The position numbers and the translations under genes are program-made. 47,416 nucleotides of DNA from Bacteroides sp. (GTDB taxonomy: Bacteria; Bacteroidota; Bacteroidia; Bacteroidales; Muribaculaceae), in contig JAAVDA010000015.1 of assembly GCA_014802045.1 (NCBI GenBank), forward strand, positions 31,571-78,986, read 5' to 3'. This document shows positions 24,949-33,656 of the stretch, piece after piece. The notes under the pieces were generated by a model that saw only the letters and a list, made by a program, of their open reading frames with translations, did no database searches and was not told the origin of the DNA. The number at the start of each line of letters is the position of its first letter. Position 1 is the first letter of the stretch.

Positions 24949-25653
24949 TCAGTCTGCCTCACTTCCATCCTCTACCGCCTCTACCGACAGAATATACCCT
25001 CGTTTCTTTATAGAGAGTATTGTGACCCTGGGATCCGGCAAAAGACGGCGCAGGTAGGTGATCTGTACATTGAGGGCCAGGGAATTGGAGTAGCTTGCAT
25101 CGCCCCATATTCTCTCAAGGATCAAATCGCGCTCCACAGGCTTCCCCGCATTCTCGGCAAGCATCAGCAGAATCTCGGTCTGCCGCACTGAGAGCGAATG
25201 TGTCTCCCCCGCATAGGTGAGTGACGACAGGTTCGGACAAAAAAGAGTGTCGCCCAGTCTGTAATCCATTTCCTTACCCACTGTCATGCTCTCAAACCGT
25301 TCGTTGATTCTGGCCACGAGTTCTTCAGGATAAAAAGGCTTCGGGATATAGTCATTGCCTTTGAGAGAGAATCCGTGCAGTCTGTCCACCTTATCAGTGC
25401 GGTCGGTCAGGAAGAATATCACCACCCGCTTGTCGCTCTGCCTTATAATCCGCGCCATCTCAAACCCATCGAGTTCAGGCATATTTATATCCAGCAATAT
25501 CAGGTCCGGACGTGCCTGCCTATACATCTCCAGCCCTACCCTTCCATCGGTGGCATATGCCACCTCATATCCCTCCGCCTCGATAAACCGCTTCAGCAGC
25601 ATGGAGTTCTTGAGGTCGTCATCCACCAGGAGCACTTTTATAGTCTTGGTCAT
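24949..25653 (-). CDS. OmpR-family response regulator
   Basis: 234 residues from the ATG at 25653, which overlaps the histidine kinase stop (ATGA). The receiver domain is IKVLLVDDDLKNSMLLKRFI with phospho-acceptor Asp in LILLDINMPELDGF and a conserved Lys in YIPKPFYPEEL. The C-terminal winged helix includes LSVRQTEILLMLAENAGKPV and NVQITYLRRLL. It acts with the kinase gene upstream. The likely target is the divergent GLPGLI-receptor operon (inference from arrangement). Confidence 0.93.
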   Translation of the reverse strand: MTKTIKVLLVDDDLKNSMLLKRFIEAEGYEVAYATDGRVGLEMYRQARPDLILLDINMPELDGFEMARIIRQSDKRVVIFFLTDRTDKVDRLHGFSLKGNDYIPKPFYPEELVARINERFESMTVGKEMDYRLGDTLFCPNLSSLTYAGETHSLSVRQTEILLMLAENAGKPVERDLILERIWGDASYSNSLALNVQITYLRRLLPDPRVTILSIKKRGYILSVEAVEDGSEAD

Positions 25654-27134
25654 TGCGGTAATCTTATGGTGAAACATGTCCCCTCCCCTTCCTTGCTTGC
25701 CACGGATATGTCACCGCCATGGGCCTCAACGAGCAGTCTTGCATAGGCCAGTCCGAGTCCCATGCCGGGCTGATCTCCACCCGACGCCTGACCGCGATAG
25801 AAACGCTTGAATATATGCCTGAGGTCAGCCGGAGATATACCGTTGCCGGTATCACTGATGCGGAGCACCACGTTTGCTCCATCCACGGCTGCCTCAGCCG
25901 TGATTTCCACCGAGGGACCCGAATACTTCACGGCATTCTCCACCAGATTGCTCACCACATTATAGAGATGGGTGCGGTCTGCCGACACCTCTACAGCCGG
26001 AGCTATCTCATTTTTGATCACGACAGCCTTGCCTGACGGCACCGCTGTAGCACCGGCCACCGACTCAAACAGCTCATGGAGATTGACGCTCCTGATATTG
26101 AGCGGTATCTGTTCCACATCATTGAACGTGATATCCCTCAGCCTGGAGAAGTAGGCCGAGAGATTGTCGAGAGCGTTGCGGGTCTCCGACAATAGTTCTT
26201 TCCTTACGGCCTGGTCTTCCATCATATGCTTGTTTTCCAGACCCGACACACACATCTTGAAGGTGGAGATGGGGCGCTTGAGCTCATGGATCATGGTAGT
26301 GATGAAGCTGTTGCGCATCCTGTCGAGACGCGAAAGCTTCAGTATGGTGGCAAACTGCAATATCAAGCATATTATGAGAAACAACGAAAGCAGCGCCACC
26401 ACGACCAGAGTACCGGTCATATCATGAAATATCTTTGATACGGGTATATGACAGGTTACGACCACGCTCTTGCACTCCAGTTCAGAGTAGGGCACCGAAA
26501 TCACCGTTGTAGGGCTGACTGCTGAGGCATGATGAATCACCGACGGTTGCCACATCATGGTGTCGGTGACCACAAGACGGATATCCGCATCAAGTCCATG
26601 CATCCTGAGCACCGAATCAACCATACCGGTGGTAAGAGGTGCCAGAAACTCTGCCTCACTTCTTTCGAATGCGCCCCACACAGCGGCATCAGATGGGGCA
26701 TTGCTCGCGTCGTAGGATTGTCTGCGTGTTTCGGCAAGAGTCTCGTTCTCAAGTACCATCAGCGCCGCACGCTGGCTCTCTTCCGGAGTAAGCTCCCGCC
26801 GCTCAGTTATGCCAAGCAGCTTATGAGCGAAATATTTCTGGGATCTGATTGTTGCAGTGATCCTTTTCCGTCCCGCAGAGTCTGTGTGATGATTGATATT
26901 ATAGTTGGATCTGTGTGCCAACTCCTCTCCATCCTCCTCAGCCCAATTTACGCGCCGGTTTTTACCGAGTTTTCCGAGATTGTCCACCGCCTCCACTATT
27001 TTCGCGGAGGCATAACTGTCATATTCGCTGAGAGAAAATTCATAGCGTCCGTAGAGCCAGTAGGCCTGCATGCCGAGAAATGCCAGTATGGCCACGATAG
27101 TGATTATATACAGCAGCTTTATCCGTCTTTCCAT
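25650..27134 (-). CDS. Membrane sensor histidine kinase
   Basis: 494 residues. TM1 lies near the N terminus (LLYIITIVAILAFLGMQAYW), then a periplasmic sensor of about 200 residues with no named domain, then TM2 (VVVALLSLFLIICLILQF). HisKA phospho-acceptor His is in TMIHELKRPIST. ATPase motifs are the N box NLVENAVKYSG, G1 ISDTGNGISP, F box IFKRFYRG and G2 GMGLGLAYARLLVEAHGG. Dimeric inner-membrane kinase of a two-component pair, first in its operon. The -7 element TAATTTTG (27139-27146) lies 4 nt before the ATG, so the mRNA is probably leaderless. Confidence 0.93.
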   Translation of the reverse strand: MERRIKLLYIITIVAILAFLGMQAYWLYGRYEFSLSEYDSYASAKIVEAVDNLGKLGKNRRVNWAEEDGEELAHRSNYNINHHTDSAGRKRITATIRSQKYFAHKLLGITERRELTPEESQRAALMVLENETLAETRRQSYDASNAPSDAAVWGAFERSEAEFLAPLTTGMVDSVLRMHGLDADIRLVVTDTMMWQPSVIHHASAVSPTTVISVPYSELECKSVVVTCHIPVSKIFHDMTGTLVVVALLSLFLIICLILQFATILKLSRLDRMRNSFITTMIHELKRPISTFKMCVSGLENKHMMEDQAVRKELLSETRNALDNLSAYFSRLRDITFNDVEQIPLNIRSVNLHELFESVAGATAVPSGKAVVIKNEIAPAVEVSADRTHLYNVVSNLVENAVKYSGPSVEITAEAAVDGANVVLRISDTGNGISPADLRHIFKRFYRGQASGGDQPGMGLGLAYARLLVEAHGGDISVASKEGEGTCFTIRLPQ

Positions 27135-27138
27135 ATCG

Positions 27139-27146
27139 CAAAATTA
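27139..27146 (-). promoter_or_regulatory. -7 promoter element of the histidine kinase operon (leaderless geometry)
   Basis: TAATTTTG followed by CGAT and the ATG. The divergent GLPGLI promoter lies about 120 bp away in the same intergenic region. Confidence 0.65.
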
Positions 27147-27239
27147 AAGTAAATCCGTGACTTAACAGGACTGCCGGTAGTGTTGATTTACGGGTCGTAA
27201 TAATTTAGTAATAATTCCATAATGTTTGAGTAATGATTA

Positions 27240-27274
27240 TTTTGGGAGCGTGAGATCCAGTGCGGGTAACTTTG
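27240..27274 (+). promoter_or_regulatory. Promoter of the GLPGLI-receptor operon
   Basis: TAACTTTG at 27267-27274, with TTTTGG starting around 27239 and 22 nt of spacing. The leader to the ATG at 27299 is about 20 nt. It lies between a two-component system and its probable target operon. Confidence 0.6.
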
Positions 27275-27298
27275 CAGCATCAATCAAAACCAACAGAT

Positions 27299-28180
27299 AT
27301 GAAAAAAACATTCTTGCTTCTCGTCCTCGCGGTCATCACGGCATCCGTAGCCTCAGGCAAAGTAACGCGCCGCACTCTCAACATAATCCAGAGCACGGTG
27401 CCCGAGACCGAGACCATAGCTCCGGAAACCATGGAGTTTGTATATGACTACCGCTGCTGTGTAGACACCACAGGCTCGCAGACCGAAGGCTTCGACAGCG
27501 ACAATATGCTCCTGCAGATCGGTCCCGACGGGCTCTCGAAGTTCTCGAGCTACAAGAATCTTACCATCGACTCAATACTGATGCGCTCCACTCCTGAGCA
27601 GATAGCGACCGCAGCCATGGATGGCAAACTCAGCAACGGGGAGTTTATGACCATCTACAAGAACTATCCGGACGGCAAACTCACCCACACCGAGAAAATC
27701 TGTGAGGACTGGTTCAGCTACACCGAAGATATGTCGCAACTTGATTGGGAGCTGACCGATTCCGTAGCTACCGTGCTCGGCTACCAGTGTCAGAGCGCAC
27801 GATGCCGCTTCCGCGGCCGGGAGTGGAGAGTGTTATACACCGAGGAGATTCCGCTCGCCGACGGTCCCTGGAAACTGCACGGGCTCCCAGGTCTCATCAT
27901 GAAAGCTTCGGATGATAGAGGCCACTACATATTCGAATGCATCGGCATAAAGTCTAAAGCCGACCGCCCTATCACCATCTACAAAGTGCCTTTCAACAAA
28001 ACCGACCGCCGTGGATATTACGACGCGAAACACCGGTATGATATAAACCCCTACTCATATTACGAGGCGACTACGGGCTATCATGTCACCGTGACAGACA
28101 TGGAGGGCAACCCCTCACTTGAGGCCTACGAGCCTATGGAACTGTCGTATGACTATCTCGAAACCGACTGGAAGAAATGA
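27299..28180 (+). CDS. GLPGLI family secreted protein
   Basis: 293 residues from the ATG at 27299; the frame is open from 27260, but that start would sit on the -7 element. The signal peptide is KKTFLLLVLAVITASVASG. The family motif is in GPWKLHGLPGLIMKA, followed by GHYIFECIGI. GLPGLI proteins are secreted Bacteroidota proteins often found with TonB-like receptors that carry a CarboxypepD_reg domain. Here the stop overlaps the next start by 4 nt (ATGA), so the two are translated together. Function not established. Confidence 0.88.
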   Translation: MKKTFLLLVLAVITASVASGKVTRRTLNIIQSTVPETETIAPETMEFVYDYRCCVDTTGSQTEGFDSDNMLLQIGPDGLSKFSSYKNLTIDSILMRSTPEQIATAAMDGKLSNGEFMTIYKNYPDGKLTHTEKICEDWFSYTEDMSQLDWELTDSVATVLGYQCQSARCRFRGREWRVLYTEEIPLADGPWKLHGLPGLIMKASDDRGHYIFECIGIKSKADRPITIYKVPFNKTDRRGYYDAKHRYDINPYSYYEATTGYHVTVTDMEGNPSLEAYEPMELSYDYLETDWKK

Positions 28181-30711
28181 TAAGATACAGCTTTTTCATA
28201 CTTTGCGTTCTCCTCGGTCTGCTGTCGGCTTCGGCAGCAGATCAGGGTGAACTGCGGGGCAAGGTAGTGGATGCCGGTTCAGGTGAGCCCATCGCAGGAT
28301 GTATCGTGAAATCTAAAGGCGCGTTTACATCTACCGGCAAGGATGGCCGCTTCGCAATCAGTCCGAAAGAGGGAGCCGACTCCATTTCGTTTCGTTTCAT
28401 GGGCTATGAATCCCGGTCACTGCCCGTCACCGCCGATTTCTCAAATGTGACTCTGAGACCTAAAGCGACACAACTCAGAGACGTGATAGTGGAAGCCCCC
28501 GACATATATGCCCGGGGCGACACCCTTGTATTCAATGTAGCCAAATATGCCAACGCCAAAGACAATGCCATAATAGACGTGATCAAACGTCTGCCGGGCA
28601 TAAAGGTGAAGGATGACGGCACGATAGAATATCAGGGCAAACCGATCAACAAGTTTTATATCGACGGCAACGATTTCGTCGGGGGGCAATACGGTCTCGC
28701 CACCGACAACATCTCCCACAAGGATGTGGCATCGGTCGAAGTCATGGAAAACCATCAGCCTGTAAAGGCACTCGAAGGAATCGAATTTCCTGAGGAGGCC
28801 GGTATCAACCTCAAGCTCAAGGAGGGTGCGAGAAGCCGTTGGGTAGGCGTGGGCCAGGCAGCCGCCGGAGTACAGCCGCTACTCTACAACGGCTCGCTCT
28901 ACACCATGCGCATCGCTCCCAAAAACCAGAACATCATCACCCTCAAAGCCGACAATACCGGCTGGAATCCCGCACATGAGATCAGGGAACATGATTTTGA
29001 TGAAATGTTTTCATCTGACTACGTCTCCACACTGTGGCCCGAATATATCTCGGCCGACATGGTGTACGCTCCCCTATCGGAGAAGCGTACACGCGACAAC
29101 CTATCGTGGCTGGCAAACGCCATAACCGCGTGGAAATCAGGCGACACGTCAATGCGTCTAAAATTCAATTACATAGGTGACCGTCTGAACTATAACTCAG
29201 GGGTGACCACCGACTATCTCAATCAGCAGATACCACTCTTTGTCCGGAACAACTCGCAGCAGACGCAGACCCACGACCTGTCGGCACAGTTCTACAGCCA
29301 GACAAACAGGCGTGACTATTATCTGAAAGAGAAGCTCACTGTGGCAGGAGTGCAGGATAAGTCAAACTCGGCCATCACCGGCTCGACTGACCTCACCCAA
29401 CGTGTCGGGCGCAAGAGTCTTCATGCCGACAACGACCTCAAACTTGTGAAGCGCAACGACAAGCGCCTCTTTACCCTCATCTCGCGCAACAGACTGGAGC
29501 ATCGTCAGGACCGGCTGCTTGTGGCGGGGACTGAAAATGCGATGCAATATCTCGGCACAACAGATTTCCGAAGCACCACGGAGACGAAAGCAGGAAAGAT
29601 GACACGCTTCTGGAAATACTATGCATCCGGAGGACTCGACTTCGACTATCACCGCATGAACGCCGCACTCTGCGGACTCGGCGCACCAGACAACGAAGGA
29701 ATCCATGAAGCATTCCTATCCAACATCTTTGCGACACCCCAGGTGGATTACGAACGCAATGGCTGGCGTGGCTCGCTGCGGATGCCCCTGAAATGGCTGC
29801 ATTACTCCGCAGCAGGGCGGCATGACTATGTGAATGTCTCTCCACACCTCTATGTAAAGCGACAACTGACCGCCAGATCTGATATTTCCGTCGGGATGAG
29901 CTATAATCTCGAAGCTCCGCAGCCATATCTGCACATCAGGGTTGCCGTTTTGGCTGACTACCGTAATCTTCTCATCCCCGACAATCCGGAGAAATATTCA
30001 CATAATGTGGCGACCACGCTGTCATACCGTTACCGCAATCCACTGCAGTCACTGTTTTTCAACATCTCCGGCTCATATAATCACAGCCGCAACGCAGTGA
30101 TGTCAGACCAGACGTTTATCGGTGATTTCATTGTATCGACCTACACGGACCGGCTAAACCACACCGACTCGTGGATAGTCAACGGCGGGGGCAGCAAAGG
30201 ACTCGGACACAGCAGGATGGTGGTGGGCTGCGATGCGGATGCCTCCACATCATCCGCATCTTCAATGCGCGATGGCGCAGTGATAGCATACCGTCGGACG
30301 AATGCCGGAGTAAAACCCTATTTCAGGGGAAGCTTGCTAAGATGGCTCTCGGCAAACTATGAGGCGCAATACGGATTCTCAAGCCTATCGACCGACAGAG
30401 AGCACACCAGCCACCACACCTTGCGGCAGAACCTTTTCGTGACATTTTTTCCCAGCGACAACCTACACTTCACCGCAGGTACGGAACACTATCTCACCCG
30501 TTTCCCGGATGGGAACCACGCCAATCTCATATTGCTCGATGCCTCGGCGGTGTGGAAAGCGAGCAACAAAGCCCGGATATCGCTCACAGCCTGCAATCTC
30601 CTCAACAGGCGTAGATATGAATATGCCAACTACGGCATCCTGTCTCGCTCCGACTACATATTTGAAATCAGACAGCGCACCATCCTCGCCACCGTGCAAT
30701 ACAGCTTTTAG
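28177..30711 (+). CDS. CarboxypepD_reg / TonB-dependent receptor-like outer-membrane protein
   Basis: 844 residues. After the signal peptide (YSFFILCVLLGLLSASAA) comes a carboxypeptidase-regulatory-like domain: GELRGKVVDAGSGEPIAGCI, STGKDGRFAISP, ISFRFMGYESRSLP. A plug-like region follows (LRDVIVEAPDIYARGDTLVF, IIDVIKRLPGIKV, NKFYIDGNDFVGGQYGLA), then a beta-barrel to a terminal aromatic (TILATVQYSF). It is a partner of GLPGLI in the same operon, under a divergent two-component system. Likely uptake or processing of an outer ligand; the substrate is unknown. Its 3' end is partly repeated in a decayed form at 32,395-32,497. Confidence 0.87.
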   Translation: MIRYSFFILCVLLGLLSASAADQGELRGKVVDAGSGEPIAGCIVKSKGAFTSTGKDGRFAISPKEGADSISFRFMGYESRSLPVTADFSNVTLRPKATQLRDVIVEAPDIYARGDTLVFNVAKYANAKDNAIIDVIKRLPGIKVKDDGTIEYQGKPINKFYIDGNDFVGGQYGLATDNISHKDVASVEVMENHQPVKALEGIEFPEEAGINLKLKEGARSRWVGVGQAAAGVQPLLYNGSLYTMRIAPKNQNIITLKADNTGWNPAHEIREHDFDEMFSSDYVSTLWPEYISADMVYAPLSEKRTRDNLSWLANAITAWKSGDTSMRLKFNYIGDRLNYNSGVTTDYLNQQIPLFVRNNSQQTQTHDLSAQFYSQTNRRDYYLKEKLTVAGVQDKSNSAITGSTDLTQRVGRKSLHADNDLKLVKRNDKRLFTLISRNRLEHRQDRLLVAGTENAMQYLGTTDFRSTTETKAGKMTRFWKYYASGGLDFDYHRMNAALCGLGAPDNEGIHEAFLSNIFATPQVDYERNGWRGSLRMPLKWLHYSAAGRHDYVNVSPHLYVKRQLTARSDISVGMSYNLEAPQPYLHIRVAVLADYRNLLIPDNPEKYSHNVATTLSYRYRNPLQSLFFNISGSYNHSRNAVMSDQTFIGDFIVSTYTDRLNHTDSWIVNGGGSKGLGHSRMVVGCDADASTSSASSMRDGAVIAYRRTNAGVKPYFRGSLLRWLSANYEAQYGFSSLSTDREHTSHHTLRQNLFVTFFPSDNLHFTAGTEHYLTRFPDGNHANLILLDASAVWKASNKARISLTACNLLNRRRYEYANYGILSRSDYIFEIRQRTILATVQYSF

Positions 30712-30755
30712 GCCGGACTTGCAGGAATACCATCGTCCATATACCGCAAAAATGC
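30701..30755 (+). repeat. Direct repeat A: end of the receptor gene and its downstream flank
   Basis: About 55 bp starting ACAGCTTTTAGG and including AATACCATCGTCCATATACC. It matches 32440-32494 with about six to seven differences. The two copies bound the DUF418 remnant and the aspartic-protease-like gene. Confidence 0.85.
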
Positions 30756-30756
30756 A

Positions 30757-30890
30757 TGGGAATTTCGCTTTTATTATTGCTGCGTTTTGTCTACCTTTGC
30801 TTTATGATACCTACAATACCCACCAAGCACAGTTCCTGGAGGTAGTAGAGCTCTCCGCGGGTTTGTTGCAGTCCTGCTCCATAAGCCTCT
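30757..30890 (+). pseudogene. Decayed 5' remnant of a DUF418 gene, with its promoter
   Basis: The segment aligns with the promoter and first ~40 codons of the DUF418 gene at 23,745: GGGAATTTCGCTTTT against GGGATTTCGTTTTT, CTTTGCTTTATGA identical, then GGAGGTAGTAGAG against GGAAGTGGTCGATG, and GCAGTCCTGCTCCATAA against TATAGTCCTGCTCCATAA. The reading frame is broken after about 12 codons and no DUF418 sequence is seen after ~30,890. This is the trace of a second copy. Confidence 0.75.
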
Positions 30891-30955
30891 CTAAAGAGTC
30901 TGGAAACGGGGCACATGGCTCTCATTCCATCATATTAACTAAAAAACAGCTCATC

Positions 30956-32368
30956 ATGCAAAAACTCCTTTTATCGGTCATAATTATTGTTTCGTCGTTG
31001 GTCGGCTCAGCACAGTCATACGATGAGCGTATTGCCACCGCAATGAATACCAGCGACTGGTTTGCACTTGACTCTACATATAACTCCGCCCCCAAGGATT
31101 CCATAATGCCTTTCCTCGAAGTGTTTTCAAGATGTCTGATTGGTAATAAGCTCAATCGTCCTGATGTTTCCGTTCCGGCCTTTGATCAGTTGTTCAAGGA
31201 ACACTCTGCATCGCTTGACCTCGGAAATCTGTTGAGTTCAACGGTTATGTTTGCAACAGATCTGGGACGCATAGGTTATTATCAGCAAGCATCCGATCTG
31301 GCAAAAACTATTCTTTATGCGACCCGACAGCATCTTGATTCTTTGTGGACGTCCTCGTTGGAACAAATCACTTCAAAATATGCCGCATTAGCAGCTTATA
31401 AACCGTATGCGATTACGTTTGCTGAATCCACCGGCCGCATTCCGTTCAAAATTGTGCCTGTCGGCGAAGAAAAAAACAGGTCTGTTCTTATGCACCTTGA
31501 AAACAGTGCAATCAATGGCCACATTGCAGATATTACATTCGACACCGGCGCCGGAGTCAATACTATTTCCGATTCGCTTGCCCGACATCTCAATCTTATT
31601 CCTATAGACGGATATGTCACAGCCGCGGGAGTGGGTAAACGCGTAGGTCAATATGCCATAGCAAAAGAGGTTCGGATTGGAAACATTACGGTAACAGATG
31701 TGCCGTTTGTTATCATTGATTTCAAAACAGGTAATGCCAAAGCTGACCAGGTTACTCATAATTTCAGTATTATTCTTGGAAACGAACTGATGCTTCAGCT
31801 TAAGGACGTTACTTTGGATTTCACTAATAATGAAATCACTGTGCCGTCAATAGCACCGGAAAGAAGCAATGCCGCACCCAATATGTGCTTTGGTGAAGGA
31901 ATGACACTCAACTGCCGTGGCAGCATTTTGAATAATCCGATTATGATGAACATTGATACCGGCGATGCCTCTTTCGGCACACTGGGTGTATCATTCTTCA
32001 ATGCCAATAAGGATTTCATTCTGGCTCACGCGGAAACTGATACCATTCGCAGAAGTGGCCTTGGCGGTGTGGTCGAATCGTTAGGCTATCGAGTCACTCA
32101 AATGCCTGTAAGTCTGGGCGGACATACTATTGGAATACAGGGCCTCGTGGTCGATGCTTCAGAATCTTCTGCTGCCATGGATTTCAATTGCAATTTAGGA
32201 ATAAAGACTCTTATGCAGTTTGATAAAATCAGGTTTAATCTGGTTGATTTCGTATTGACCACATATCCTCAAATAATACTCGGTTTTAATAACCAGCATT
32301 ACAACGTCCCTACATTTCAATTTCCGAAAAACAGAAGCGTTTCTCCTCTTCAAGCGTTAGGAATATAG
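30956..32368 (+). CDS. Secreted protein with two retropepsin-like aspartic protease motifs
   Basis: 470 residues from the ATG at 30956, chosen because MQKLLLSVIIIVSSLVGSAQ is a clear signal peptide. The N-terminal ~150 residues are helical and unassigned. Two clan-AA aspartic protease motifs follow: ITFDTGAGVNTIS with Asp196 and MMNIDTGDASFGTLG with Asp334, each followed by a hydrophobic-Gly segment (SIILGNELM, CNLGIKTLM). Bacteroidota have many such gag-like or retropepsin-like secreted proteins of unknown role. Two motifs in one chain could form a single active site. Codon use looks AT-richer than the neighbours, suggesting transfer. It is bounded by direct repeats and pseudogene remnants. 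Confidence 0.78.
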   Translation: MQKLLLSVIIIVSSLVGSAQSYDERIATAMNTSDWFALDSTYNSAPKDSIMPFLEVFSRCLIGNKLNRPDVSVPAFDQLFKEHSASLDLGNLLSSTVMFATDLGRIGYYQQASDLAKTILYATRQHLDSLWTSSLEQITSKYAALAAYKPYAITFAESTGRIPFKIVPVGEEKNRSVLMHLENSAINGHIADITFDTGAGVNTISDSLARHLNLIPIDGYVTAAGVGKRVGQYAIAKEVRIGNITVTDVPFVIIDFKTGNAKADQVTHNFSIILGNELMLQLKDVTLDFTNNEITVPSIAPERSNAAPNMCFGEGMTLNCRGSILNNPIMMNIDTGDASFGTLGVSFFNANKDFILAHAETDTIRRSGLGGVVESLGYRVTQMPVSLGGHTIGIQGLVVDASESSAAMDFNCNLGIKTLMQFDKIRFNLVDFVLTTYPQIILGFNNQHYNVPTFQFPKNRSVSPLQALGI

Positions 32369-32394
32369 CTTTTGGTGTAACGAGGGCACTGATA

Positions 32395-32497
32395 TGCGAT
32401 GGCTATTGGCCAGCTATGCGGCGAGCTACGGAGTCTTAACAGCTTTTAGGCTGGAATGACAGGAATACCGTCGTCCATACACCGCAAAAAGTGAATC
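32395..32497 (+). pseudogene. Decayed remnant of the receptor gene 3' end
   Basis: 32399-32440 aligns with 30341-30382 of the receptor at about 76%: it reads RWLLASYAASYG against RWLSANYEAQYG. It then jumps directly to a copy of the receptor's last codons and downstream flank (32440-32494 against 30701-30755). About 320 bp between the two matched parts are missing. This shows that a second receptor copy once stood here. Confidence 0.75.
32440..32494 (+). repeat. Direct repeat B: copy of the receptor gene end and flank
   Basis: Pairs with 30701-30755. It lies 55 bp before the mrp stop on the other strand, so the duplication ends against a core gene. Confidence 0.85.
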
Positions 32498-32549
32498 GCC
32501 CGGGAACTGTGAAGTGTCTCGGACGATTCGCATATGAGGTTGGATGCTA

Positions 32550-33656
32550 TCAGTGGGTGAGGCTGACGCGCTGTGTGGGAGGCAGGTCGCCATTGCGGCG
32601 GTTCACCGCGTCGATCACTTCATGAGCCAGATGACGGAAGGCCTGACCGGTCACGGTGTCTTCAGAGAGAGCGGCGGGGCGACCGTCGTCGCCGCCTTCG
32701 CAGATGCTTCCCACCACGGGTATCTGACCGAGCACCTTCACACCGAGCTGTTCGGCGAGTTTCACACCACCCTCGCGCCCGAAAATATAGTAGCGTTCGT
32801 CGGGATGCTTCTCGGGAGTGAACCATGCCATATTCTCCACGAGCCCGAGGATAGGCACTCCTACCTTATCGCCGGTAAACATAGCTATTCCCTTGCGTGC
32901 ATCGGCCAGCGCCACCTCCTGGGGAGTGGTGACGATTACAGCGCCGGTCATGGCGAGAGTCTGCACGAGGGTTAGATGGATGTCGCTCGTGCCGGGAGGC
33001 ATGTCAATAAGGAAATAGTCGAGCTCGCCCCAATCGGCCTCAAGAATAAGCTGCTTGAGGGCATTGGAGGCCATGCCGCCGCGCCAGAGCACGGGACTGT
33101 TCTTATCAACGAGGAAACCTATAGAAAGCATCTTCACTCCGTAGCGCTCGAGCGGAATGATGAGCGGACGTCCGTCGACCTCGTGCATATACACCTGCTC
33201 ATCTTCCACACCAAACATCTTGGGCACCGAGGGTCCGAAGATATCAGCGTCGAGCAGTCCCACCTTATAGCCCTCCTGAGCGAGAGCCACCGCCAGATTG
33301 GCGGCCACGGTGCTCTTGCCCACTCCACCCTTGCCGGAGCTGACGCCAACGATGTTTCTCACCCCCGGCAGAGCGGGAGCCGCGGCTGCAGGAGCGGGCT
33401 GCAGGGAGCGGGCGCCCACTGTAGCCTCTATATCTTTGGCTATATAGGTGTGGAGCGCTGTCTCGGCCGCCTTGACCAGCGATTTCATAAACGGATCGGT
33501 GGGCTTTTCAAACACGAGAGTGAAGCTCACCTTGCGGCCGTCTATACGGATATCGTCGTCGACCATGCCGAGCTCCACGATATTTTTTCCGTTGCCCGGA
33601 TAGCGCACATTGCGCAGGGCATCAAGTATAAGGTTTGGATACAGTCTGTCTTCCAT
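32550..33656 (-). CDS. Mrp/NBP35-family iron-sulfur carrier ATPase
   Basis: 368 residues. N-terminal MIP18/DUF59 domain (~1-95), then an Ala/Pro-rich linker, then the deviant Walker A ATPase VGVSSGKGGVGKSTVAANL and DYFLIDMPPGTSDIHLTLVQ. Mrp proteins carry iron-sulfur clusters to apoproteins in the cytoplasm. The CxxC pair that many Mrp proteins use to hold the cluster is absent: the region reads ENMAWFTPEKHPDERYYIFG. As far as is recalled, this is usual in Bacteroidota members. The start touches the trmB stop (TGATG), so the two genes are coupled. Often called apbC or mrp. Confidence 0.9.
   Translation of the reverse strand: MEDRLYPNLILDALRNVRYPGNGKNIVELGMVDDDIRIDGRKVSFTLVFEKPTDPFMKSLVKAAETALHTYIAKDIEATVGARSLQPAPAAAAPALPGVRNIVGVSSGKGGVGKSTVAANLAVALAQEGYKVGLLDADIFGPSVPKMFGVEDEQVYMHEVDGRPLIIPLERYGVKMLSIGFLVDKNSPVLWRGGMASNALKQLILEADWGELDYFLIDMPPGTSDIHLTLVQTLAMTGAVIVTTPQEVALADARKGIAMFTGDKVGVPILGLVENMAWFTPEKHPDERYYIFGREGGVKLAEQLGVKVLGQIPVVGSICEGGDDGRPAALSEDTVTGQAFRHLAHEVIDAVNRRNGDLPPTQRVSLTH

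Noticed and set aside
30509-30955. Upstream extension of the aspartic-protease-like frame to 30509
   Set aside because: This part reads the receptor gene and the DUF418 remnant in a wrong frame. The signal peptide begins at 30956.
32395-32452. Short ORF beginning MRWLLASYAASYG taken as a small gene
   Set aside because: It aligns with an internal part of the receptor gene and is better explained as a remnant.
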